From the IMG/VR virus record IMGVR_UViG_3300020467_000078, positions 1-20,234 of that record: DNA of 20,234 nt, one strand, 5' to 3'. The DNA is from a virus. The notes under the pieces are model-generated. The model did no database searches. It saw only the letters and a program-made list of their open reading frames with translations, and had not been told where the DNA came from. Numbering within the stretch: the first letter of the stretch is position 1; each line of letters starts with the position of its first letter. Below are positions 1 to 5,816 of the stretch, in pieces. A program made the position numbers and the translations under genes.

Positions 1-1136
1 CTAAATTTAATTGAGTCAGCCGCTATGTTGAAGAATTCGTTGCCCACACCTAACTGAGTTGCAATTAATTTTTTATTAGCCTCGTCCATGTTGGCAATTT
101 CTTCACCGTTTCTCGCTAGTGCTTGAATGAACATATCACTTGCACCAGGCACGCCGTCTCTCAATGCCGCGACTGCTTCTCGCACACCATTCACAGCAAA
201 GATACCTACTTGTTCACCACCTTCTGGGAATCCTTTTGCAAGTAGTCCTGTGACAGCATTAACCATTTCAGGAGCCGCCGCCTTGACCCTTACCATGGTT
301 GCTTCTATTTCATCATTCGAAATCAAACGTAATTCCCTCGCATCTGCCACCGCTTGGAGTTCCGCTTTAACTTGATCCCTTTGTAAACCAGTCAGTTTGG
401 ATAATTGATCCAAACGTAATAGATATTCTTGCGAACCAGTTACCAGTTGTTGGTTGGTCATTGATTGAGATCTACCTAATGTGGTTTGCAAAGTTACGTA
501 GTCCGCGAAACCTTCAGTAATATCTCCCATACTGAAGCCAAGTGCAGTTAAAGTCTGTCTAAAGTTGCTTTGTGTCAATCCTGTGATAATCTGATTAAAT
601 CTTCTTGCACCTACTTCTGCATCACCACCAAAGCCTGCAAGTGCCACATTGGTGCTTACAAGAGCCGTTGTTAACCTGTCAAGATCAACGCCGGCCTGAC
701 CTGCTGTAAACCTTAATCGACTCACGTTGTCCGAAGTATTGGCTCCAATGGTTGCCAATGTTCTAAATACATCAACGTTTTCAAACACAATAGCAGAAAG
801 GTTTGCAATGGCCTCAACCAACACTTTGTTGAAACCTGTCATAGAATATTTGACAGTTTCTAATCCTTGTATCAGACCATCTGCACCTTTGGTCACACTG
901 CTAAATCCAGTGCCAGCCGCGGATAAAAATTGATTGAAGTCTACCTGTTTCTTTTTGGCTTTTTCAGTCTCATCTCGGAGACCCATGAAAGACTTACGCA
1001 CCTTGTCCTGTGCGGCATTTCTAGCATTAGGGTCTAGTGATGCTAATATTTTTTGGGCAGTATCTTCCGTAGCAGGTCCTTTGCCTTTTGCAAGGTCACC
1101 TACTATTTTGTTTATTTCTGCTTCGTCTAATGCCAT
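1..1136 (-). CDS. Tail tape-measure-like protein (partial, C-terminus off the left edge)
   Basis: The minus-strand frame is open from an ATG at 1136 to the window edge, giving 378 codons with no stop. The first in-frame stop upstream of this ATG is at 1158-1160, and no other ATG lies between, so the start is secure. The N-terminus is charged (MALDEAEINKIVGDL, then a KAKKKQ stretch near residue 60). A long, mostly helical, Ala/Thr/Leu/Gln-rich body follows with few aromatics, as in tape-measure or virion structural proteins of marine T4-like phages. I recognise the style (for example DNVSRLR and LTGLQRDQVKAEL) but no catalytic motif. It lies divergently next to gene 26/51, the predicted tail assembly chaperone, which fits a tape-measure role because such chaperones act on that protein. 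The family call is inference; another large structural protein is possible. Confidence 0.6.
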   Translation of the reverse strand, partial: MALDEAEINKIVGDLAKGKGPATEDTAQKILASLDPNARNAAQDKVRKSFMGLRDETEKAKKKQVDFNQFLSAAGTGFSSVTKGADGLIQGLETVKYSMTGFNKVLVEAIANLSAIVFENVDVFRTLATIGANTSDNVSRLRFTAGQAGVDLDRLTTALVSTNVALAGFGGDAEVGARRFNQIITGLTQSNFRQTLTALGFSMGDITEGFADYVTLQTTLGRSQSMTNQQLVTGSQEYLLRLDQLSKLTGLQRDQVKAELQAVADARELRLISNDEIEATMVRVKAAAPEMVNAVTGLLAKGFPEGGEQVGIFAVNGVREAVAALRDGVPGASDMFIQALARNGEEIANMDEANKKLIATQLGVGNEFFNIAADSIKF

Positions 1137-1154
1137 ATTTTGGTACCGATACTG

Positions 1155-1162
1155 TATTTAAT
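1155..1162 (-). promoter_or_regulatory. Candidate T4-type late promoter for the tape-measure-like gene
   Basis: Read on the minus strand this is ATTAAATA, six of eight matches to the T4 late -10 box TATAAATA. It ends about 19 nt upstream of the ATG at 1136, leaving room for a leader of roughly a dozen nucleotides. It is supported only by motif and position. Confidence 0.35.
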
Positions 1163-1219
1163 GCCAATCATTAAGTACGCAGTTAATATGCTCTACTAAA
1201 TATTAGCAGTTTAAAACTT

Positions 1220-1227
1220 TATAAACA
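1220..1227 (+). promoter_or_regulatory. Candidate T4-type late promoter for gene 26/51
   Basis: TATAAACA matches the T4 late -10 box TATAAATA at seven of eight positions. It lies 18 nt before the gene 26 ATG and is followed by a modest GGA ribosome-binding element at 1237-1239. A late (gp55-dependent) promoter is what a tail gene should have. The same 109-bp gap also serves the divergent tape-measure-like gene. Confidence 0.5.
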
Positions 1228-1245
1228 ATATTTATTGGAAAATTT

Positions 1246-2112
1246 ATGTCACAAGAACAAATAGGTACAAACACAAACCCACTTAAAAAATATTACAGAC
1301 AAGTTAAGCAATTCGTTAAACTGCCAAGCGGATACAAATTTTATCCTCAAGGAGCAATTGACGTGCCTCAATCGGGCGAGGTCGGTGTGTATCCTATGAC
1401 AGCAAAAGACGAAATGCTACTTAAAACTCCGGATGCATTGTTGAATGGCGAAGCGACTGTAACTGTGATACAAAGTTGTATACCAGCAATCAAGAATGCT
1501 TGGGCAATGCCTTCAATAGATTGTGATGCGGCATTGATGACAATCAGAATGGCAACTTACGGCAACAAGATGACAGTGCCAATCACAGTGCCTGGCACAA
1601 AGATTCAAAAAGACTTAGAACTGGATTTACAGGAAAGTCTAGCAGGCATACTTAATGCAAAATACAATGAAACGTTCTTGTATGAAAATATGGAGGTCAC
1701 GACAAAACCTTTGACATACAAAGAGTTCACTGAAAGTGCAATTCAGACATTTGAGCAACAAAGGATACAAAAAATTATAGATGACACCAAAATGAATGAT
1801 GAAGAGAAAGTCAAACAGTTTCAAATCACATTTAAAAAATTAACTGAATTAAGTGTGGGCATGGTGGCAAACACAATCAGTTCAATCAAAGTGGACGGAC
1901 AGGTGGTTACAGATGCCACACAAATAAAAGAATTCATAGATAACACCAGCAAGGCATTTTTCAATGCTATCATGGCACATCTAGAAAAGAACAGAGAAGC
2001 ATTTCAATTGACTCCTCAAAAAATTAAATCTACAGAGCAAGAAATTAAAGACGGGGCACCTGCCGAATATGAACTTCCAATAGCATTTGATTCCGCAAAT
2101 TTTTTCGCATAA
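1246..2112 (+). CDS. 26: gp26, baseplate hub / tail assembly chaperone (short form)
   Basis: This 288-aa protein is recognisable as the T4 gp26 / T4_baseplate family from its N-terminal third: the LPSGYKFYP segment (about residues 27-35), then YPMTAKDEMLLKTPDALLNG (about 49-68). The middle is helical and charged (residues ~130-260). In T4, gp26 is needed for hub/tail assembly; its position next to gene 51 and the tape measure suggests an assembly-chaperone role rather than a permanent virion part. The T4 protein is shorter (about 208 aa). The ATG at 1246 follows a weak GGAAA element. The gene ends NFFA-stop, and the codons for NFF form a -1 slippery run that opens into a gene-51-like frame (separate entries). 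The family call is firm. The chaperone role is inference. Confidence 0.88.
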   Translation: MSQEQIGTNTNPLKKYYRQVKQFVKLPSGYKFYPQGAIDVPQSGEVGVYPMTAKDEMLLKTPDALLNGEATVTVIQSCIPAIKNAWAMPSIDCDAALMTIRMATYGNKMTVPITVPGTKIQKDLELDLQESLAGILNAKYNETFLYENMEVTTKPLTYKEFTESAIQTFEQQRIQKIIDDTKMNDEEKVKQFQITFKKLTELSVGMVANTISSIKVDGQVVTDATQIKEFIDNTSKAFFNAIMAHLEKNREAFQLTPQKIKSTEQEIKDGAPAEYELPIAFDSANFFA

Positions 2113-2336
2113 AGATAGTTACACTCGACACATCTGAGATCATTAAACTTTCCAAAGAAATGGAAAATGAAATCAAAAATTTCAAAGCAGAACTGTTCAA
2201 GTTGGCTTGGTTCATGCGTGGAGGACTTACTCTGGAAGAAATTTATGCCAGCACACACGAAGACAGAGAAGTGATAGGTGGAGTGATCAAAGACAACCTG
2301 GACACAGCCAAAAAGACAGGACAACCGTTCTTTTAA
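2091..2336 (+). CDS. 51: gp51-like C-terminal segment, expressed as a gp26-gp51 -1 frameshift fusion
   Basis: The frame -1 to gene 26 is open from 2091 (preceding stop at 2088) to TAA 2334-2336. The predicted product, join(1246..2106, 2106..2336), is 363 aa: 287 gp26 residues plus 76 more. The tail is helical and acidic/basic, with FKAELFKLAWFMRGGLTLEE and an ending in DREVIGGVIKDNL...KTGQPFF. That resembles C-termini of gp51 (hub assembly catalyst) in T4-like phages. The only internal ATG (2160) has no Shine-Dalgarno, and protein-like sequence clearly continues upstream of it, which argues against a free-standing 58-aa gene. T4 gp51 is a separate protein of about 249 aa, so here it would be reduced and fused by recoding. 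Reading frame and slippery run are seen; homology and frameshifting are inferred. Confidence 0.68.
   Translation, partial: FRKFFRIKIVTLDTSEIIKLSKEMENEIKNFKAELFKLAWFMRGGLTLEEIYASTHEDREVIGGVIKDNLDTAKKTGQPFF
2097..2106 (+). promoter_or_regulatory. Predicted -1 programmed ribosomal frameshift site in gene 26
   Basis: The run AAATTTTTTC holds two overlapping canonical X-XXY-YYZ heptamers in the gene 26 frame: A-AAT-TTT (2097-2103) and T-TTT-TTC (2100-2106). It lies one sense codon before the gene 26 stop (2110-2112). The -1 frame is open from 2091 to 2336, so a slip here joins both frames. I see only weak downstream pairing (AAAG 2111-2114 with CTTT 2148-2151), so no strong stimulatory hairpin or pseudoknot can be claimed by eye. 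Confidence 0.72.
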
Positions 2337-2352
2337 CGTATATTACACATAA

Positions 2353-2360
2353 TATAAAGT
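2353..2360 (+). promoter_or_regulatory. Weak late-type promoter candidate before the HemD-like ORF
   Basis: TATAAAGT matches the T4 late box at six of eight positions inside the 105-bp gap after gene 51. It lies 81 nt before the HemD-like ATG, farther than at the other late boxes here. The AT-rich context makes a chance match likely. Confidence 0.2.
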
Positions 2361-2409
2361 ATAGAAATATCATACCATACACACATCAAAAAGCAAATAT
2401 GCTGTTTTA

Positions 2410-2445
2410 ATGACTCAACCAACTGTTCTAAATATTCCTGTATGA
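2410..2445 (+). other. Possible 11-codon leader ORF overlapping the HemD-like start
   Basis: An ATG at 2410 opens MTQPTVLNIPV and stops at TGA 2443-2445, overlapping the next ATG (2442) as ATGA. The HemD-like gene has no visible Shine-Dalgarno, so termination-reinitiation coupling from this mini-ORF is one way it could be translated. The mini-ORF also has a poor ribosome-binding site, so this is tentative. Confidence 0.25.
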
Positions 2446-3005
2446 TAGTTTACACACAAATAACTCGACCCAAGGAGTTAAATGAGGACGACGTGTGGCT
2501 TCCCTGTATGAAGACTTATACAGTGGACCACGATCCCGCCAAGCCGCAAGGCTTAATCATCACTCACATAGAATCTGTTAATCATTACCAACACTCGCTG
2601 GAGCCACTATTGGACCAGAAGGTCCTCGCCGTAGGCGCCAAGACCTACGATAGGTTGGCGGAGTTGGGATTCAAGAACATCGAATGGAGACACAAAGCGG
2701 AAGAACTGCGTATCATGGGAAGGGACCTGGGCTCATTGACTTGGCTCCACGGAGACAAGTACGCCAGAGATTTCGGAAAGGTGCAATTCGTGGATGACGT
2801 GCAGACTTACGAATCACGTCCTGACAAGGACGCGGTAAAACAGGTTCTGAAGATGGATCCGGATACGATATATGTTTACAGCGATGCTGTCCTGAAAGAG
2901 TTGGAAGTTAGGAACTGGAGTCACACAAAGTTGAAATGTGCGAACAGTTGTAATCCTGATAGACAGTTGTGGTTGGACTGTGATACGTTTGATCCTAATG
3001 TTTAA
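2442..3005 (+). CDS. HemD-like protein (uroporphyrinogen-III synthase fold), truncated
   Basis: This 187-aa protein is not a standard T4-like gene. Its plan follows uroporphyrinogen-III synthase: an N-terminal TRPKE (8-12), a beta-strand then helix around LIITHIESVNHY (38-49), the family-like KVLAVGAKTYDRLAELGF (60-77), WLHGDKYAR (101-109), a YES (123-125) where HemD has a similar VYE strand, and DTIYVYSDAVLKEL (141-154). HemD closes the tetrapyrrole ring in heme, siroheme and chlorophyll synthesis. The usual length is about 220-260 aa and the last strand-helix unit seems missing here, so activity is doubtful; a binding or moonlighting role is possible. Codons are much more GC-rich than in flanking phage genes (line 2581-2640 has 34 G+C of 60), suggesting recent transfer. 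No Shine-Dalgarno precedes the ATG. The fold call rests on motif memory, not an alignment. Confidence 0.5.
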   Translation: MIVYTQITRPKELNEDDVWLPCMKTYTVDHDPAKPQGLIITHIESVNHYQHSLEPLLDQKVLAVGAKTYDRLAELGFKNIEWRHKAEELRIMGRDLGSLTWLHGDKYARDFGKVQFVDDVQTYESRPDKDAVKQVLKMDPDTIYVYSDAVLKELEVRNWSHTKLKCANSCNPDRQLWLDCDTFDPNV

Positions 3006-3125
3006 GAACGACTGCGTCGTTCTGCTTCGCTAAACGCTCAGCAATTAAGCAATCAACATAACGAAGTTATGTGCCTGCATCATGCAGATACTTGATCCAT
3101 ACTTCACCCATTACGGGGAAGTATG
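3005..3125. repeat. Cluster of four serial hairpins (inverted repeats)
   Basis: Four hairpins follow one another directly after the HemD-like stop. AGAACGAC-TGC-GTCGTTCT spans 3005-3023 (8 bp). ACATAAC-GAA-GTTATGT spans 3056-3072 (7 bp). CTGCA-TCA-TGCAG spans 3075-3087 (5 bp). A stem of 3098-3109 with 3115-3125 makes 11 bp with one bulged A and the loop ATTAC. Three of the four have 3-nt loops. A weaker TGCTT/AAGCA pairing (3023-3027 with 3047-3051) fills the gap between the first two. No T-run follows on either strand, so these are not classic intrinsic terminators. Confidence 0.65.
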
Positions 3126-3382
3126 AACATCATGCGAGATGACTCCGCCATTTTGCAAGAGGAAATTTTGTACGGAAGCGGTGACCCGCCAACTCCCTAT
3201 TCCAGACTTCATAGTCACGGGAAACTGCATCACCCTTTGCAAACAAAGTGTGCAGTCTTGATGTTGTATCTTTTTCACAGAGCATCTTCTTTTGTGCCTT
3301 CAGTTAGCACTCTACTTGCAACTCAGGATTCACCTAACGTCTCATCGACTGCATTTCCTGGATATCTCTATCAACGGTGTTG
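3006..3382. other. 377-bp gap between convergent genes; hairpin-rich, no supported gene
   Basis: This lies between the HemD-like stop (plus) and the GIY-YIG stop (minus). The first half carries the serial hairpins listed separately, then a GCGG-TGAC-CCGC stem (3178-3189) and an interrupted 13-bp stem at 3224-3256. The second half (about 3260-3382) is T-rich on the plus strand like the minus-strand coding region beside it, but holds no open minus-strand frame of note. The HemD-like frame would run on for 29 codons past its TAA if read through. A structured RNA, transcript-end stabilising hairpins, or decayed insert sequence would all fit. Confidence 0.5.
3224..3256. repeat. Imperfect 13-bp hairpin
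   Basis: ACTGCA (3224-3229) pairs with TGCAGT (3251-3256), CAC (3231-3233) with GTG (3248-3250), and TTTG (3236-3239) with CAAA (3244-3247). The loop is CAAA, with single T and double C bulges on the 5' side. It has no T-tail on the plus strand. On the minus strand it would form in the transcript downstream of the GIY-YIG gene. Confidence 0.5.
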
Positions 3383-3814
3383 CTATGTGGCCTTGTGTGT
3401 TTTCAATTCTTCTTTTAGGACTTTGGATCCGCCTACGCGAACGTTTATTATGCCATTGTAGTATTCGTCTGTCTCTAGCACTCTTCTGTCAAACTGTTCC
3501 TTGGCTTCCAAGTAACTCATTGTGCCTCTGTTGGTGCATATGTAAAGTATTTCCCTAGTAAATTTGTCTTCCCCTAGTGCCTTGACGTCAGCAACCAAAT
3601 GATCATTGGAACCCCAATAGTCTCTCCAGTCACTTTCGACTTTGCTTCTACGTTTGTTTATTCTTCCCTTGAGTGGTGGACGTGTCTTCTTGAATTTCGC
3701 CAGTTTCTTACCCACGTATTTCTTATCGTTGGTTGTATTTGTTATGAGATACACAAATCCTTCACAGTCTTCTGGCAGTTCTGTGATTGTGTTTCCCTTG
3801 TAAGTCCACTGCAT
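3383..3814 (-). CDS. GIY-YIG endonuclease (free-standing, homing-type)
   Basis: This 143-aa protein carries a GIY-YIG nuclease core: GFVYLITN (19-26) supplies the GIY strand and KKYVGKK (31-37) the YIG strand. YLEAKEQF (101-108) supplies the likely metal-binding glutamate and YYNGII (118-123) the conserved Asn. The SDWRDYWGSND segment (61-71) and FTREIL (85-90) are typical of the small GIY-YIG enzymes scattered through T4-like marine phages. It would nick or cut DNA, and related genes spread by homing. It is last in the gp55-47-46 operon, 18 nt after the small basic ORF. Its Shine-Dalgarno is weak. No intron core or split gene is visible around it, so it is treated as free-standing. The target site is unknown. 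Confidence 0.82.
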   Translation of the reverse strand: MQWTYKGNTITELPEDCEGFVYLITNTTNDKKYVGKKLAKFKKTRPPLKGRINKRRSKVESDWRDYWGSNDHLVADVKALGEDKFTREILYICTNRGTMSYLEAKEQFDRRVLETDEYYNGIINVRVGGSKVLKEELKTHKAT

Positions 3815-3832
3815 GAACTTACTTACCGGGTG

Positions 3833-4048
3833 CTATTTTTGGTTTTGCTGTTTTTGGATCTTGGCAGACTGATATTCATCTGTTAATTCTTTCCTACGTG
3901 AACGTGCCAAAATTCGAATTTCCGCGAGCGCCTTTCTGGCGGCTACTTTTGTAGCGAGGCTCCGCCTCTTCGCGAACTGCTCGTTAGCCTTGAAATACGC
4001 CATGTACGCCTTGGTCAGTTTATCATGAGTGTCATCTGGTATGCTCAT
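3833..4048 (-). CDS. Small basic conserved phage protein downstream of gp46, function unknown
   Basis: The protein is 71 aa, starting MSIPDDTHDKL. I chose the ATG at 4048 over the upstream ATG at 4108 because a GGAG (4053-4056) precedes it by 4 nt and it overlaps the gene 46 end by only 17 nt, a normal coupled start. The longer reading would overlap gene 46 by 77 nt. The protein is predicted to be almost entirely helical, with two charged blocks (LTKAYMAYFKANEQFAKRR and ARKALAEIRILARSRRKEL) and a Lys/Gln-rich tail. It is very basic, so nucleic-acid or gp46 binding is conceivable but unproven. I recall similar small ORFs next to gene 46 in T4-like marine phages and can name no function. Confidence 0.7.
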   Translation of the reverse strand: MSIPDDTHDKLTKAYMAYFKANEQFAKRRSLATKVAARKALAEIRILARSRRKELTDEYQSAKIQKQQNQK

Positions 4049-5816
4049 AAGTCTCCACATCGTTGGCGTATTGTGTGAATCCGTTTTCTTTGACCACACG
4101 TAACACATTGTTCACACGTCCAATCAATTCATCTTTATGACTGATTAAGAATATATTCTTCGCTCTTTCCCTGCTCATTTTCTTCAATATCGCTAGGGCA
4201 CTCTCAACACCTGCTGTATCCATACCACTGTCTATCAATTCATCTAGGAACAACAGATTAATATTTTGATACAAGTTTTCCCATACATCTCTGAATGCAA
4301 AACTCATACCCAATATCAATCTGTTACGTTCACCTCTACTCAAATTGTCAAAATCTAAACTTTGACCGAGTTGAGTGATTTCCACACTTAAATCATTTTG
4401 GAAAGTGACCAAGTGTGGAAGTCCTAATTGATCCAAGTAGTGTGTTAACCTGTTGTTCAAGAAGGTCAGGTTTTGATCAATTATCTTTTTCCTTATGAAG
4501 GAATCTTTGTTTGTAAGCAATTTGTATAGGAACTCTTCATGCTCTTTTAATTTTTGCATTGTGTTGACTGTGTCATAGTTCACTTCTTGTATTGCTTGTT
4601 TTTGTAGTTCATCTATCTGATCCAGATAAGGATTAGATTCATCTTGTTTGTTTTTCAATGCAGTTTTCAGTGTGTCCACATATTGTCTGTGTTCGTATGC
4701 TTCTTTAATTGTTTCATAATAAGTGGTCGGTCTCTGTTGCAGATCACCTATTTTGTTTATTTTTTCATCTGTTTTATCTATTTTGTCTTGTAAATCCATC
4801 ACATAACTGTTTGCATCACCAAATTCTTCTTCAATTTTTCTTTGCATTTCTTCAATTTTTTCTTTTGGAAGTTCTTGTCCGCAGGCGTAACAAGTCGCTT
4901 CGTCATGTAATTTTTCTAAATCTTTGTCCAGTTTCTTCGCAGTCTTGTCTGCTTGTACTATTGTTGCTTCTAAATTACTTTTGTCTTTGTTTAATTGTCC
5001 AAGTTCATCATTAAGTTTGTTCCATTGTTCTAATTTTTGGTGTGCTTCTAGTTCGTTGTCTATGTCCAAACTTTCAATTTCTGTAATACTTTCTTGTAAT
5101 TTTTCTATGTCAACTTTGTTTTGTGTTGTCCATGCACTGCTTTTGCTCTGTAAACTTTGTATTGTTTCTTCTACTTTTTCATTACTAATTTTTAATCCAT
5201 CTAATCTTGCAGTTTCCATAGCAATATCTTCTTTGGATCTTTTAATCTTTGTTTTTAGTATATCTGCCTTTTCAGATAGTAATTGTATTCCAAGTAATTG
5301 TTCAATGATGTCTTGTTGTTCTGTGTGATGTAAACTCAAGAAAGGTTGTGTGTAAGTGTTCAATGCCACAAGATGTTTGAACATCCTTGGAGTCATGCCA
5401 ATCATTTTGTTTAGATCTTCTTGTGTCTTTCTTGAATCACCCTGACTTACATCCGATAGTTCTTGTTCTTCATCATCGATAAAGTATTTCATTACGTTTG
5501 GTTTTCTGCCACGTTCAACTCTATACTTTTTGCCTTCCTTTTCAAATGTGATTGTGACCAGCATACCTTTTCCGTTGGTCTTGTTTACAAGATTATCTCT
5601 GCGTATTTTTGTAAGTGCTTCACCATATAATGCGTAGGACAGTGCGTTTACAATGGTTGTTTTACCTGTACCATTACGTGATCCCGCATCGTCACCGCCC
5701 ATGTCCAAGTTCTCACCTAGCACCAGTGTCAATAATTTTTGTTGGAAATCTATGGCTTGGGTCTGATTACCCACACTCATAAAATTTTTAACTGTAAGTG
5801 TTTTAATTAGTATCAT
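4032..5816 (-). CDS. 46: gp46, SbcC/Rad50-like ATPase of the recombination nuclease
   Basis: This 594-aa SMC-type ATPase is close to T4 gp46 in length (about 560). The P-loop is SRNGTGKTT (46-54). A long coiled coil is broken near its middle by the zinc hook CYACGQ (Cys309 and Cys312), through which two molecules join. The ABC signature reads LSRGER (about 490-495) in place of the usual LSGGE. Walker B is LLFLDEL (about 519-525), followed by the H-loop LISHKDEL. With gp47 it resects double-strand ends, feeding recombination-dependent replication and host DNA breakdown. The ATG at 5816 lies inside the end of gene 47 (14-nt overlap) with no strong Shine-Dalgarno, so translation is probably coupled to gp47, suiting a fixed complex. 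Confidence 0.96.
   Translation of the reverse strand: MILIKTLTVKNFMSVGNQTQAIDFQQKLLTLVLGENLDMGGDDAGSRNGTGKTTIVNALSYALYGEALTKIRRDNLVNKTNGKGMLVTITFEKEGKKYRVERGRKPNVMKYFIDDEEQELSDVSQGDSRKTQEDLNKMIGMTPRMFKHLVALNTYTQPFLSLHHTEQQDIIEQLLGIQLLSEKADILKTKIKRSKEDIAMETARLDGLKISNEKVEETIQSLQSKSSAWTTQNKVDIEKLQESITEIESLDIDNELEAHQKLEQWNKLNDELGQLNKDKSNLEATIVQADKTAKKLDKDLEKLHDEATCYACGQELPKEKIEEMQRKIEEEFGDANSYVMDLQDKIDKTDEKINKIGDLQQRPTTYYETIKEAYEHRQYVDTLKTALKNKQDESNPYLDQIDELQKQAIQEVNYDTVNTMQKLKEHEEFLYKLLTNKDSFIRKKIIDQNLTFLNNRLTHYLDQLGLPHLVTFQNDLSVEITQLGQSLDFDNLSRGERNRLILGMSFAFRDVWENLYQNINLLFLDELIDSGMDTAGVESALAILKKMSRERAKNIFLISHKDELIGRVNNVLRVVKENGFTQYANDVETYEHTR

Noticed and set aside
2207-2410. Plus-strand 67-aa open frame after gene 26
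   Set aside because: It is out of frame with the gp51-like segment, which has the recognisable sequence. It has Arg/Gln-rich random-looking content.
2428-2434. CTAAATA as a late promoter of the HemD-like gene
   Set aside because: It ends 7 nt before the ATG, leaving no room for a leader transcript.
3005-3023. Intrinsic transcription terminator
   Set aside because: The stem is strong but no T-run follows on either strand, so it is reported as a hairpin only.
3260-3382. tRNA or hammerhead-type ribozyme in the convergent gap
   Set aside because: I looked for a T-loop GGTTCRAATCC and a CTGATGAG...GAAA core. Only partial, unconvincing matches appear (for example GGTGAATCC and GTCGATGAGACG on the minus strand).
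3123-3461. Plus-strand 112-aa open frame across the hairpin region and the GIY-YIG end
   Set aside because: It is in the HemD-like frame but runs antisense over the better-supported GIY-YIG gene. It has no family resemblance and no Shine-Dalgarno, and its composition looks non-coding.
3383-3814. Group I intron hosting the GIY-YIG gene
   Set aside because: No split host gene flanks it and no conserved intron core was recognised. It is in line with the gp55-47-46 operon as a free-standing gene.
3833-4108. Longer 91-aa version of the small basic protein
   Set aside because: It would overlap gene 46 by 77 nt and lacks a ribosome-binding site. The ATG at 4048 has GGAG directly upstream.
4709-5328. 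Plus-strand open frames inside gene 46
   Set aside because: They are antisense to the coiled coil. Their Leu/Phe/Cys-rich content is the mirror of Lys/Glu/Gln codons.
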